64,000 nucleotides of DNA from Paracentrotus lividus (Eukaryota > Echinodermata > Echinoidea > Camarodonta > Echinidae), in contig CALNVZ010003434.1 in NCBI GenBank assembly GCA_940671915.1, positions 21,321,139 through 21,385,138 of the forward strand, in the 5' to 3' direction. Within the stretch, counting starts at the first letter, position 1; each line of letters starts with the position of its first letter. The notes under the pieces are model-generated. The model was not told where the DNA came from, ran no database searches, and saw only the letters and a program-made list of their open reading frames with translations. The position numbers were made by a program, and so were the translations under genes. Shown one piece after another: positions 34,912 through 46,487 of this stretch.

Positions 34912-36810
34912 ATGGCCTCGGCAAACCAGCATCTATCAGATTGCCTGAAATGCCCAATCTGTCAGGATATTCTCACCAAGCCAAAGGTTCTACCATGCTC
35001 ACACACTTTCTGTGAAAGCTGTTTATCTCAACTCCATTCGATTCAAGCACTGGGTGATCGGATAAGTTGTGCATTGTGTCGTGAGGTCAATACCCTGTCA
35101 AACAATAATGTGTCCAACTTTCCGACCAATCAACTTGCCCATTCCCTTGCTGAGGATTTCAAAGAAAGATCTGGTAAGAAGGCAGCTGCTGATACAACGG
35201 ATGGAGCTTCAGCTGGAGCTTCAGCTGCCCAACGTTGCACCGTATGTGACGTTGAGTATCAAGGCGTTGCCACCTTCTACTGCCAGAACTGTTCGCAATT
35301 CCTATGTGACTCTTGCCTTGAGCAGCACAAAAGATTCAAGCAGAATGTCTTCCACGAGCTTGTAAATGCCAACGATGTTGTAACAGGAGAAGTCAAGGTA
35401 CAGCAAGCATGCCCTGAACACCCTCGGGAACTGCAGCAGTTCGTTTGTATCACATGTCTGGTCCCAATCTGTTGTAGGTGTCATGAAGTGGGTCATCACG
35501 ATCCCAAAATGCATGAGATCATTGGAATCTCCGAATTCGAAGAGAGCAACAAAGCAGCCATTGAATTCTTGCAGTACAAAGTAGAGCAGAAAACTGCGGT
35601 CGTAGAGAGTCACTCGTCCTACGTGAAGGAGCAGATTGGTGTGGTCAGAAATGTCATCAGTCAACAAAAGCTAGAAATCGAGAATGCCTTCGACGTTGCT
35701 GCTGAACGATTACGCCAGAGGAAAGAGGAACTCTTGGAAAAGTGTAATACGTATGAGCACTCGCTCTGCCAAGATCTCGAGGGGATTGTCGAGTGTTATG
35801 ATGACTTTCTTGAGAATATCACAGCCAAGGTTTTAGTAGTCAAGGAAGAACCAACCACACAGCTTGAACATCAGTCGTTGTCTGAGCGTGCTGCACGAAT
35901 TGTTGAGCTGGAAAATATCATTGAAGGAGAAAACCTTGACGCTTCTCTTCCTGAATCCATAGCACGTCGTGCAGAACTTTTGAGCTTCCAGCATTCAGCA
36001 GAGTCCAACGGATTGAACCTTGGAACTATTCAGGTCAAGGGTTGGGAGCTTCGGGAAGAAATGAGCTATGAGGGAGGTGTGGCCTGTACAGCTGCGACGC
36101 CTACTGGACAGTTAGCCATTGCAACAAAGAATGGAGATATCAAGCTCTTCTCGGCTGAGGGTCAATTACTAGACACTCCACCAATCGTTGGTATTCGTGG
36201 ATTAGGTTTCTTGTCCGATGGGAGTTGCGTTGTTCGTCAGGCGAATAATACGCTCGCGGTGTACTCTCCAGAATGGGAGGAACGCGAAGCACAGTTTGAA
36301 ACCATGACAAAAGAAGAAGGTGGTATCGGTGGCATCTCAATCGACAATCAAGACCATATCTATGTTGACTACAAAAAGGGCAGAAAGACGCAAGTTTTCT
36401 CACCAGCAGGTGGACAAGCAGTCAAGGAGATTCCATGCGAGGACTACGAGCCATGGCGTGTTTCTGTTATCGGATCGGGCACCATGCTCCTTACCCAGAG
36501 CCACAGCAATTCGGTGAGGATCATTGATGACGCTGGCACCAAGAAACACGTCATCACGAAGGAAGTCGGGACCCATATCCATCCTTCTGTTTGCCGTGAT
36601 GGTACCATACTTCTGGCCTGCATGAATCACAGCAAGGCGGTGTTCAGCATCGAGCGTTACACGTGCAATTGTGAGTATGTAGAGGCTCTTATTGTTGATC
36701 AGAAGATTGAGAAACCTAATGGGAAGTGGTGTTACCTGCAGGAGGTTACGGACGGAAATATCGTCCTGTGCACATCTGACAAGCTGTATTTCTACAACAA
36801 ACTGAATTAG
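34912..36810 (+). CDS. TRIM-family E3 ubiquitin ligase (RING, two B-boxes, coiled coil, propeller-like C-terminus), gene 1
   Basis: Intronless 632-residue protein. A C3HC4 RING uses Cys14, Cys17, Cys29, His31, Cys34, Cys37, Cys53 and Cys56. B-box 1 starts RCTVC (Cys109-His148 region). B-box 2 spans Cys167-His201 (ACPEH...CRCHEVGHH). A coiled-coil stretch follows at about 205-340, and a C-terminal ~260 residues of short beta-type repeats (GQLAIATKNGDIKLFS, DGSCVVRQANNTLAVYS, DHIYVDY), likely an NHL-like propeller for substrate binding. The expected role is ubiquitin transfer in the cytoplasm, possibly in innate immunity as for vertebrate relatives; this is inference. The start is the ATG at 34912, aligned with the paralogue; an upstream GTG at 34903 is not a eukaryotic start. 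A linker Ala-Ser repeat (GASAGASAAQ) is absent from gene 2. The paralogue is at 44610. Confidence 0.93.
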   Translation: MASANQHLSDCLKCPICQDILTKPKVLPCSHTFCESCLSQLHSIQALGDRISCALCREVNTLSNNNVSNFPTNQLAHSLAEDFKERSGKKAAADTTDGASAGASAAQRCTVCDVEYQGVATFYCQNCSQFLCDSCLEQHKRFKQNVFHELVNANDVVTGEVKVQQACPEHPRELQQFVCITCLVPICCRCHEVGHHDPKMHEIIGISEFEESNKAAIEFLQYKVEQKTAVVESHSSYVKEQIGVVRNVISQQKLEIENAFDVAAERLRQRKEELLEKCNTYEHSLCQDLEGIVECYDDFLENITAKVLVVKEEPTTQLEHQSLSERAARIVELENIIEGENLDASLPESIARRAELLSFQHSAESNGLNLGTIQVKGWELREEMSYEGGVACTAATPTGQLAIATKNGDIKLFSAEGQLLDTPPIVGIRGLGFLSDGSCVVRQANNTLAVYSPEWEEREAQFETMTKEEGGIGGISIDNQDHIYVDYKKGRKTQVFSPAGGQAVKEIPCEDYEPWRVSVIGSGTMLLTQSHSNSVRIIDDAGTKKHVITKEVGTHIHPSVCRDGTILLACMNHSKAVFSIERYTCNCEYVEALIVDQKIEKPNGKWCYLQEVTDGNIVLCTSDKLYFYNKLN

Positions 36811-36860
36811 TGGCGCACATATGGTAATGTGAAACAAGCTTGATTAGTTGTGTATTATGT

Positions 36861-37037
36861 CAGGGGCCGCGGAGCGTTTTTGAAAGTGGAGGGGCTGAGC
36901 CGAAGTGGGGGGGCTGAACAGGCTAAAAATCACAAATGTATGGTCATTTTTCCGTTTTTGTACACGGTTGCTGAAAAAAGTGGGGGGGGGGGGGGGCTGA
37001 AGCCTTCCCAGCCCCCCCCCCGGCTCCGCGGCCCCTG
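36861..37037. mobile_element. MITE with CAGGGGCCGCGGAGC ends, copy A
   Basis: The ends CAGGGGCCGCGGAGC and GCTCCGCGGCCCCTG are perfect complements. The interior contains AAAAATCACAAATGTATGGT and homopolymer G/C tracts. It lies 50 bp past the TRIM gene 1 stop, probably within its 3' UTR. Three relatives occur in this window. Confidence 0.88.
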
Positions 37038-38165
37038 TATGTTGTACCTTTACCCCAAAAAATGTTAAGTGGCCTAACAAGCAAAACAATCTGAAACCAT
37101 TTTGATAATAATGCATTCACCTTACATGCTTTCTATTAAAGCTTAGGCATAAGTCTTGAATTTGTTCAATGTTTTGAAAATCACATAAATATTATATGAT
37201 GGATTTATCATTCGGCTTTTTTCGCGAACACTTTGCATATGCATTAGTTTATCGATTATCTTGTAAATACATTTTTCAACTCTTTGCCATCCTTTTTATG
37301 TTATGTTCTAGAGAGGCTAGGATTGTATGTAAAAGGATTTTCTTAAAATGTTGATATACGTAATAATTTTGAAACGGCGTGAATTCACGCTGTGCTTGTT
37401 TCCATGGTATAAATTGTCTCTAGAATACATGAATTATCTTCAGTTATTTATAATATTCTGTCAACGTATAAATGGGATTATCGCAATGTAAATATGGTTG
37501 AAACTAACCAATGGTACATGTATGTTGTCATATATCCTTTACAATTACCATAATTATAGAATATGTTAACCAAAATTTCAGTATCGTTTTTCTCGAAATT
37601 TTATGTAAATGATATCTGAGATTGCCATCGATTATCATTTGTAACACTTCAAGACAGGAAAGATAGAAGGAAAGAGAGCAAGAGGGAAATATAGAGAAAG
37701 AATAGCCGAATGGAGTGAGTAGTAAACTCTAGAACTCCTAAAATACTCATAAAACAGAGAGGATTGGCATGATAGAATAAACACCTATGTCATATTTAGA
37801 TAACGACTCTTAAGTAAGAAGAAAAAAAAGTAGGGATAAAATATTAATAAATTGAATTTAACATTCCATCATGAGTTCGTGGCATATTTGTAGTATTGCA
37901 AAATGTCGCCATTGAGACCTTCGCCCTGAGATAACACAGTTATCTTAATATATTATTAATATATGATATTAATATGATATTAATATATGATATTAATATA
38001 TTATTGATATATGATATTAATCAAGTATGTATTGTTTGATAATATTGTCTAATCCAAACAGGGTAAAATTATTTAACTGTTTGCGTGCCACAGTCGACTT
38101 TAGTCAGAATTGATTAGATTTATAATCGCAATAATTATTTGATTTATATTTAATACAAGTGTTAA
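37038..38165. other. TRIM gene 1 downstream region, with tandem AT repeat (37948-38022)
   Basis: An ATTAAA at 37133 could be a polyadenylation signal. A short tandem array of ATGATATTAATAT-type units lies at 37948-38022. No gene. Confidence 0.5.
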
Positions 38166-38169
38166 TAGC

Positions 38170-38575
38170 ATAGTCACACCCGTCTCATCCCGCATGGTCT
38201 AATTCCTATTTTCCTACATCCAGTTTGTCTAAATATTTTGGTCTAATGGACCCTTCGCCTATTTAACATTTTGTCTAATGATGTGGACATGGTCTAACAC
38301 CACTTGGTCAACTCCTGTAACGAACTGGTAATAGACCGACTTTTCATTTTATTTGGGTATTGGGACGAAAATGCAATAGACGATTTTGCTATTAGAAGAA
38401 TTGGCAATTAGACCCAGTAGTCATTAGACGAAGTGAGAATTAGACCAAGTATGTATTTGACCGAGGGGCATTTTGACAAAATTTTGGGTAATTAAAATGG
38501 ATCTAGCTCTTGTAGTATTAGACAATCAGAGAATTGGACCAATTGATGTTAGACCAAGTAAATACAAACGCATGG
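38170..38575. mobile_element. Foldback element built from GTCTAA motifs, copy 2
   Basis: Same layout as 3800-4252: TGGTCTAAT-type motifs on the left half and ATTAGAC-type motifs on the right half, with a central CCTGTAACGA. The copies are clearly homologous but diverged, with several indels. Confidence 0.72.
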
Positions 38576-39128
38576 ATTAACGTTTAATAATATTCACACA
38601 ATAAAACGCAATATCGTTTTAAATATGAATAGAAACATCCCCTGTGTTTTCATGGTTGTGATATAAATAAATGTGCCATGCACAGGGTTAGTGTCATTGT
38701 TTGTGTGTTACCATGGTGTATCCAAACACTAAAGTCTAATCATCTGATCATAAACTCATAATATTTGTTGTATTAAATCTTGGGAACTACTTTCGTACAA
38801 TATAATGTTTCATACTTCAAGCATTGAATTGACATGAGACTGCTTGTAGATTGGGGATTTAACTGTAACATGTGTTTAATTGACTTTCCTTAGTTTTCTC
38901 TTACATTTCGTAGGCTAAATAATTTTATGTAATGATTATGATTATTAAATTACGTGTATAATAAATCGTTTTAATATAGGTATCTTGCTCTGTTACATGC
39001 ATTCACATTCAATCTGTAAAATATGATTCGTTTGTTTACCATAAGAATATGTAAAATGATGAAGCAATAAAATCAAGACGTTCAATATTCATGTGCTTTA
39101 ATCTTCCCGTACTTCAGTTTCCTTTCAG

Positions 39129-40316
39129 CAGGCCCGTAAATAGGATTTTTACGGGGGGGGGGGGTTCGAAATCTGAAAAAGTGGACCTTTTTCAAAGATT
39201 TTTTTCGAGCGCGAAGCGCGAGCCGAAAATTTTGAGCTAAACTTGGAGTAATGCTCCAATTATCATGATTATAGACTCTATTTAGTACCTACGAGCACGA
39301 AGCTCAAAACTGGGGTTAATTGTGCATTATAGACCCTACTTATAGTATCCGCGAGTGCGAAGCGCGAGGTTAAAATTTGTAGGTATCTTAATGGCCTTTA
39401 TTTTTTTTATTTTTTTTAATTTAGTAATGAATATAAAGGAACACGAGCGCGAAGCGCGAGCCCAAAATTTGAGATCAAACTTGGAGTTTATTATGCAATA
39501 TAGAGCCTATTTAGTATCCGCGAGCTGAAAGTTTTGAGCTAAAAATTGAGCCTTATAGACTCTTTTTAGGATCCATGTTGAAGATACATAATAATCTTGG
39601 CTTATTAATAATCTTTGCTATGAATATTTTGTGGGCTACAGGCCCCTAGCCCAACCCAATTCTAGCCCAAACACAATTGCACCAATTCTTTTGACAAGGT
39701 TTGTCTCCAGCAGAGGGCACTGGGTCCAATCCTTTTTTTATACTTATTGTTTGTTAATTTTACAGTGCGAGGTCGCATAGCGACCGAGCAGGAAAATTTG
39801 GGGTTTTAAAAAGACATATGAAGTAACGAAAGAGGCACTTTTTAGTATTGTCCATGGGACTTTTAAAGAGTATGAAAAGCTTGTTTTTAGTATAAAAAGG
39901 GCATTTTTAAGGTAAGAAAAGGGGCACTTTTAGAGTGCATGAAAAAGTGGGGGCACTGTGCCCCCTGGCCCCGGTTCCACCGCCTCTATTAGACCGGCCA
40001 ATATCCTCGAGTGCGAAGCGCGAGTAGAAAACGTTGAGCTCAAAATTGCAGTTTATTGTGCATTATGGACCCTATTTAGTATACGCGAGGTTAGATATAT
40101 TTTACATGTAGGGGGACTGACTGAAAGCGAAGTGTTTTAGTCTTCCTTTCTTGTATTTCTATTCAAGTATCTGGTGCATTTCTGCCCAAAAGTGGGTGTT
40201 TTAATTTACATTTATATTTATTTTTTTTGGTCAAGCGGACCCTGCTCGCCAGCTGGGAGGGGGGGGGGGGGGGGGGGGGGTTCGTTCGAACCCCCCCCCC
40301 CCTAGTTACGGGCCTG
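39129..40316. mobile_element. TIR element with CAGGCCCGTAA ends and nested hAT-like fragment
   Basis: The left end CAGGCCCGTAAATAGG complements the right end CCTAGTTACGGGCCTG. The interior has repeated GAGCGCGAAGCGCGAGCC units (39210, 39350, 39450, 40010), the reverse complement of those in 33685-34408. A second hAT-like terminus (CCACCGCCTCT, about 39977-39987), preceded by AAAAGGGGCACTTTT, lies within it. The 8 bp flanks do not match exactly. It contains long G and C runs near 40255-40302. Confidence 0.75.
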
Positions 40317-41095
40317 AACTTTGTGTTAACTAGAAATCTACGTGGGAGTAATACTCACTAGTATTGTGTGGTTGTGACATCACAATTCGATACCGAATAC
40401 AAATTATTGCCGTAACAATTTATTTAACATTTTATGTAACAACTTTGACAGGTTCATTAAATATTTTTTTACATGGTACACACGGGGAAAATAATTTAGG
40501 TATGAAATCTTCTGTAAAATGATGTGAGTATTTGATACAAAATCAAAGCCGAAAGGTTTTTCTTGCTGATGCACTTTGTTTTGTATGATAAGCTTTTGTG
40601 TAAAAACAAACGTTATGCTGAGCTAGTCGAAATTACGTACTTGTATGATTATGTGCGAAACCTGTTCAAAGCCATAGAAAATCATGCGTAAAATAGATTT
40701 TTCTTGATTATAGAAAACGGATCTTATCTTAAGATCAACACCACTAAATGAAAAAAAAAATCCAGAAAAAAGCCTGGTTTTCCTGTTTTATTGAATCAAG
40801 CATGCTTTAAAAAAAACAAAAAAACAAAAAAAAAAACACGTTTTCCAATTGTTGGGAAACACACTGTATACCTGTGAGTTCCTTTAATTCTTTTCGAGTT
40901 AATGTTCCGACCATTGAGGTTCAAACAATTTAAAGAACGCCACTAATTCAGCAAAGAATCCAGCATTGGGAAATAGGCAGGTGAGTCGCCAGCAAATTTT
41001 AAAATTGTGCGGGGAGGTGGAGGGAAGGGAGTGATAACCGATTCTCTAAGCTTTTCTAAGCTTTTGTCTACCACTGCTGATTTGAATAAACATTA

Positions 41096-41479
41096 GGGGA
41101 GACCGGGGACAATTGTAACAGTTTTTTCCAAATTTGATCTATCAACTTTATTAAAGCTAAATACTTGCTTAAAACTAAATAAAATGAAATATGCATATCT
41201 TAGCTTGACATATTAATAGTTTTGGCTGAGTACACAAAGTTATTTGAAGCCATTACATTTCAAACAAGAGGTCGAGGTTACAATTGCCCCGTGTCCAGGG
41301 GCATGTAACAGACGTACGGGCAATTGTAACACATGAATTGTACATTTGTTTTTCTTTATCAAAGCTATGCACTTGACAGACCAAGATTTAACCACATAAG
41401 CTAATTATGATAAAACATTACATGCTTGACGCATTTATATCATATTTTCCACTTGTTAATTCATGATATGGGCAAAAGT

Positions 41480-41517
<38 letters not shown>

Positions 41518-43616
41518 GTTTCGGGCTTCACCCTTTAACTGTAGAACTATAGAACATTCATCATTCATATTTTGGTTCTTTATCTACTTTGTCCTACCCA
41601 ATATATCTTTAAACTGACAACTGTGTATAAAACTTTATATTAGCCTACGCCTTTGACTTTACACATTTTTTTCCAAATAAAGTGATACATTTCTGATAAG
41701 AAGTAAAAATGACAGCTTTTTTTGGTTGTAAAATCAATATTCAAATTACGCCACTTTTCTGGCAAATCAATATTTCTTGCCCGTTAACAAAACGTATTGG
41801 ACATATATTTTCAGGTATCATATTGAAAATATATTTTAATCTTTTATAGGGGCTCCCATCTCTCCCCCTCTCTCTCTCTCTCTCCTCTTTTTTCTTTCTG
41901 TCTTTCTTTTTTCTTCTTTCACTCCATCTTTACCTTTTTACTTTCCTATCCGCCCTTCCCCCTCTCTCCTCCTCCTCTCCATTTCCCTCCCTCCCTCTCT
42001 CTTCTTTCTCTCTTTTAAAATGTGTTTTTTTTTTAATAAGAAAAAGCAAATCAGGGGGGGGGGGGGAGTTCCGTAATCTCTTTCTCATTTTATAGGACCC
42101 TATAAAATAAGCCTTTTCGGATTTCATGGGCTATCCTGTCAGTGTTTCTTTTATGTTTTATACCATGTACACTCGACAAATAAAATCAAATCAAATCAAA
42201 ACAAATTATATGTTCACAGTTATCTAATATCTAATTCTCATGTTTGAGCTCATAGATAAGGTTACCTTTTGTAATTGTAAACAAAGCACTATAATTGACT
42301 ATACATTCAAACTCATGAAGTACTGAAGTTCTCTAGTAAAGTGATATAAATTATTAAAACAACAAGAATAAAAAAAAAACCTTGAGGCTCTGATTACAAT
42401 GAAACAAATGATAAACAAACTAAAGGCACTTTTTCGGACAAAATCAATATTTCTAATATTTCAAAACGTATTGGACAGATATGTTCAAAGTTATTTCTCA
42501 TGTCTGAGCTTATAGATATGGTTACCTTTTGTTTTTGTAAAGCATTATAATTGACAATTCATTCAAAGTTATGAAGTTCTGATGCTTGAGCTTATCGACG
42601 AGGCTACTCTTTGCTGTTTTTCTGTATTTACAAGTCTACTCCTATTTACAATTTTGGCATTAAAAGAACCTAATGTTCACTCTTTTCATATTTGTTTACA
42701 TTTTCGTTTTAATTAAAGTGATATAAATTATTAAAAAACAAAAATAAAAAACTTGAGGCTCTGATTACAATGAAACAAATAATAAAAAAAAATAAAGACA
42801 CCTTTTTTCAGACTAAATCAATATTTCTTTGCCTTTTCAACTAAACGTTTTGGACAGATATGTTCAAAGTAATTTAATTCTCATGTCTGAGCTTTTAAAT
42901 AAGGCCATTTTTCCCTTGTGAATAAAATAAATGATTGACGGATACGTTCAACGTTATGCAATTCTCATTTCTAAGCCCCCCCCCCCACTTTCGTCAGGAA
43001 ACGTGTATAAAAACGGACAAATGACCATACATTTGTGATTTTTAGCCTGTACAGCCCCCCACCCACCCCCACCCCCTTGCCACTCACCCCCTCCACTTTC
43101 AAAAACGTTCCGTGGCCCCTGATTGGTTATATATTAGCTTGGTGTTGATGAAGCAGGAAAGCTGCTTAATACCGCGTGAGTTCCTACGGGAGTTACTTTA
43201 ACAGAAACAGTCCTTCAGGGGCAATTGTAACAGCTTGTTACAATTGCCCCTGACAGAGGCGACCATATTTGGAGATATTTTTTTCTATCTTAGCTTAGGT
43301 ATTCATCGTTGAAACGTTAGCAAAATATGGCCTAAGAACATAATTTCTAAATATATAAAAGTGACAGCCGTAGCTCATCTACATATTTGTCCAGAAGAAA
43401 AACAATGGGTAATGTGAAATATTACTTTCCAGCTCAAAAAACGGTTTTTCTGCAGTAGAAAGTTCCACGAACCGTTAAATCTGCTAACATTCATACAGCA
43501 TGTGGAGCGATGAAATGCGCATGCTCTCTACAAATTTTAAGTTTATAGCGCGTTTCTGCTGGGAATGGGAGCCTCTGTTACAATTGCCCCGTGTTACATT
43601 TGTCCCCGGTCTCCCT
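41096..43616. mobile_element. TA-flanked TIR transposon, GGGGAGACCGGGGACAATTG type, copy 1
   Basis: The left end GGGGAGACCGGGGACAATTG complements the right end TGTCCCCGGTCTCCCT; TA lies on both sides (41094-41095, 43617-43618). Many internal copies of GGGGCAATTGTAACA occur in both orientations (41283, 41330, 43220-43252, 43578), including a palindromic pair at 43220-43252. The interior also holds a poly-T tract (41486-41515), CT-rich sequence (41865-42015), near-duplicate ~300 bp blocks (42200-42480 against 42480-42800) and a nested MITE (42975-43121). No transposase ORF. It lies between the two TRIM genes. Confidence 0.87.
42975..43121. mobile_element. MITE related to CAGGGGCCGCGGAGC family, copy C (nested)
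   Basis: Reverse-orientation, diverged copy ending CGTTCCGTGGCCCCTG, with CATACATTTGTGATTTTT inside. It is inserted in the larger TA-flanked transposon, so it is younger than that insertion. Confidence 0.7.
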
Positions 43617-43890
43617 TACATCAAGTCATCATTCAAGTAGGCCTATTAAAACCATATCTAAATTATCTGAGAATCGATAATTAGGAAACTTTCAAGTTAA
43701 AATTCATACTTGTAATTACAATGTTTCTTTCTTCTTCTGTACGCAATTTTATGTACGGTTTCCTGCTAAGTATGCCATTGTAAAATAATAACACATACTG
43801 TTATGAAAGGAAGAGTGTTTTACTCAAGATGGAGATCATACCATGAGAAGGGTAACTTTAAAAAAAAATGTATAAAATACACATCCTTTG

Positions 43891-44026
43891 CAGGGGCGCG
43901 GAGCAAACGCCATCATACGTGTACAAAACCCCGAAAATTACCATAGATTTGTGATTTTTATCCTGTTCAGCCCCCATCCACTTTAAGCTCAGCCCCTCCA
44001 CTTTCAAAAACGCTCCGCGGCCACTG
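43891..44026. mobile_element. MITE related to CAGGGGCCGCGGAGC family, copy D
   Basis: The left end CAGGGGCGCGGAGC and right end GCTCCGCGGCCACTG surround the shared CATAGATTTGTGATTTTTAT block. It is shortened relative to copy A and lies upstream of TRIM gene 2. Confidence 0.8.
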
Positions 44027-44609
44027 CTTTGAATTGAACGTTTAAATATTCTTCTTTTTCTATTCTAATAAGAGGTTCAACCATATTTGTTTTGATGAAA
44101 ATTTCATTATTAAAGGCTGATCATAAACTAGAAACAGTTTACGTGACGTGCGAGTCATTTGGGAGCATGGCAATAGGACTTAAAAATAGGAAGCACACCC
44201 ATTGGATATAAAATAAACGAGTAAGCCTCTCAAATATTTTATTATGTTTGAATAGGCTATACCGAAAAAACATGATTGAACTTCAATATTTGCAATATAG
44301 TTAACCCACTTCGATTTATAGCTTTTGCGTGATCTTGTGTCATGTTGCAACAGATTATTATAGGCCTAATTCATTTTTTCAGGGACCTGGGGATTAATAC
44401 ATGAAGCCTTTTCGTAATTGGTAGTTGTGATAGGTTGGATCTTTGGGCATGATACAAGTGAGACAGGCAATCACTTACTGTTTTAGCGACAAGACATGTT
44501 CCTACATGGATAATGGCTGCCGCTTTTATGAGTTTTGTTTTACATCAGTCATTATCCATCTCGACTGAACGTTCTAAAGATTTTTTTGTTTCCCTTACAC
44601 GCCTACACT

Positions 44610-46487
44610 ATGGCATCTGCAAAGCAATATCTGACAGACAATCTTCGATGTCCAATCTGCAAGAATCTTTTCGCCAGGCCAAAGATTCTGCCATGCTCAC
44701 ACACATTCTGCGAAGAATGTCTATCCCAACTTCACTCTACTCAAGCACTAGGCAACCAGATAAAGTGCGCCATATGCCGTCAAATGGCTACCCTGCCCAA
44801 CAATAAAGTTTCAGCTTTCCCGACCAATCAAATTGTTCAGTCCCTTGCAGAGGATTTTGAAGAAATACCTAAAAAGAAAGCAACAGATGAAACGGCCTTT
44901 GGCCAGCGTTGCACCGTCTGCGACGATCAAGGCTTCGCCACTTTCTTTTGCCAAAACTGTTCAGAATTCTTTTGTGACTCCTGTCTAAAGCACCATAATA
45001 GGATCAAGAAAAATAACGTCCATGAGCTCGCTCCAGTAGAGGATATTGTGACGGGAACAATCAAGAGACATTTTGCGTGTCCAAATCATCCCCAGGAACT
45101 TCAGTTGTTTGTTTGCATCACATGTCTGATGCGCATCTGCTGTAGGTGTCTTGAAGTTAGTCACACAAATGATGGACATGAGGTCATAGGGATAGCTGAC
45201 TTTGAACAGAGCCACAAAGCAGCAGTTGATAGTTTGCAGCACAAAATAAAACAGAAACATCAGGAAATACAGAAATATGTTTCATTCGTGAATAACCATA
45301 TTTGTCAGGTTAAGAGTGTTGTTAGTCAACGAATGAAAGAAATCAAGGACGCTCACGAAGTCAATGCCAGACGGTTACGTCAAAAAGAATGCGAACTGCT
45401 CAAATATTGCAGTACTTTCGAGAGGTCACTCTGTGAGGACATGGAAGGGATTGTAAAGGAGCAAGAAGAAATTCTTGAGAAGATATCCGCGAAGGTTTCG
45501 GTTGTCAAGGAGGAAGCAACTGCACAGAGTGAAAATCAGTCCCTGTCTGAGCGGGCATCACGTGTTCATGAAATTGAGACTATCCTTGAAGGAGATAAGC
45601 TCGACCGATCTCGTCCTGAATCCATAGCAAGTCGCGCAAATTTTCTGACCTTCAAGCGTTCTGCAGAATCAAACGTCATGAACATTGGAATCGTAAGTGT
45701 GAAGAAGTGGGAGCTTAGGAAAACATTGGGTTTTGCTGGGGGCATCATGAGTACAGCTGTGAATCATCTTCGGCAATTAGCAATTGCAACAAGAGATGGA
45801 AATATCAAGTTCTTCTCGGTCGACGGGCAAGTACTTAATAACCTTTCAATTGGTGGCGTGCGTGGATTAGGCTTCTTGTCCAATGGAAGGTGCGTTGTCC
45901 TCCAGGCGAATAATAAACTCACGGTGTATTCTGGACGATGGCAAGATTGCGGTGCACGATTTGAGACCATGGACACAAAGCAGGGTGGAGACGGTACACT
46001 CTCAGTAGACCATCAAGACCACATCTACGTTAACTACAGGACACGTAGACAAATACAAGTGTTCGCAGCTACAGGAGGAAAAGCGACAAAAGTAATTGGG
46101 TGCGGAGAGTACGAGGCTATGCACATATGGGGCATGGGTTCTGGCACTATGATCTTAATCCAAAGCCACAGCAATTCGGTGAGGATCATTGGTGGCGTGG
46201 GCGCCAAGAAACTCGTCATCAACACTGCAGCAGACATGGCAGAGGGGCACCACATCTATCCTTCCGTTTGCCGTGACGGTACCGTACTAGTGGCTACCAT
46301 AAACCACTACGACTCGGTATGCACCATCGAGCGGTACACGTGCAACTGTGAGTTTATAGAGACTCTTATTTCTAATCACAATATTGAGAAACCTAATGGA
46401 AAGTGGTGTTACTTGCAAGAGGTTACAGACGGCAAGATCGTCCTGTGTACGCAAAATAAGCTATACTTCTACTCAAAACTGTTCTAG
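44610..46487 (+). CDS. TRIM-family E3 ubiquitin ligase, gene 2 (paralogue of gene 1)
   Basis: Intronless 625-residue protein with the same architecture as gene 1: RING with identical spacing (Cys14, Cys17, Cys29, His31, Cys34, Cys37, Cys53, Cys56), B-box 1 from RCTVC at 100, B-box 2 at about 157-190 (ACPNH...CRCLEVSH), coiled coil and a propeller-like C-terminus. Near-identical segments include LPCSHTFCE, FVCITCLM or LVP, SHSNSVRII and EKPNGKWCYLQEVTDG. The open frame extends up to an ATG at 44535, adding 25 residues with no counterpart in gene 1, so I prefer the ATG at 44610, which aligns with the gene 1 start. An ATTAAA polyadenylation candidate is at 46506. The function is expected to be ubiquitin ligation; the target is unknown. 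Confidence 0.93.
   Translation: MASAKQYLTDNLRCPICKNLFARPKILPCSHTFCEECLSQLHSTQALGNQIKCAICRQMATLPNNKVSAFPTNQIVQSLAEDFEEIPKKKATDETAFGQRCTVCDDQGFATFFCQNCSEFFCDSCLKHHNRIKKNNVHELAPVEDIVTGTIKRHFACPNHPQELQLFVCITCLMRICCRCLEVSHTNDGHEVIGIADFEQSHKAAVDSLQHKIKQKHQEIQKYVSFVNNHICQVKSVVSQRMKEIKDAHEVNARRLRQKECELLKYCSTFERSLCEDMEGIVKEQEEILEKISAKVSVVKEEATAQSENQSLSERASRVHEIETILEGDKLDRSRPESIASRANFLTFKRSAESNVMNIGIVSVKKWELRKTLGFAGGIMSTAVNHLRQLAIATRDGNIKFFSVDGQVLNNLSIGGVRGLGFLSNGRCVVLQANNKLTVYSGRWQDCGARFETMDTKQGGDGTLSVDHQDHIYVNYRTRRQIQVFAATGGKATKVIGCGEYEAMHIWGMGSGTMILIQSHSNSVRIIGGVGAKKLVINTAADMAEGHHIYPSVCRDGTVLVATINHYDSVCTIERYTCNCEFIETLISNHNIEKPNGKWCYLQEVTDGKIVLCTQNKLYFYSKLF

Noticed and set aside
44535-44609. N-terminal 25-residue extension of TRIM gene 2
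   Set aside because: No counterpart in the paralogue, which begins at the equivalent of 44610; hydrophobic residues here are not a convincing signal peptide for a RING ligase.
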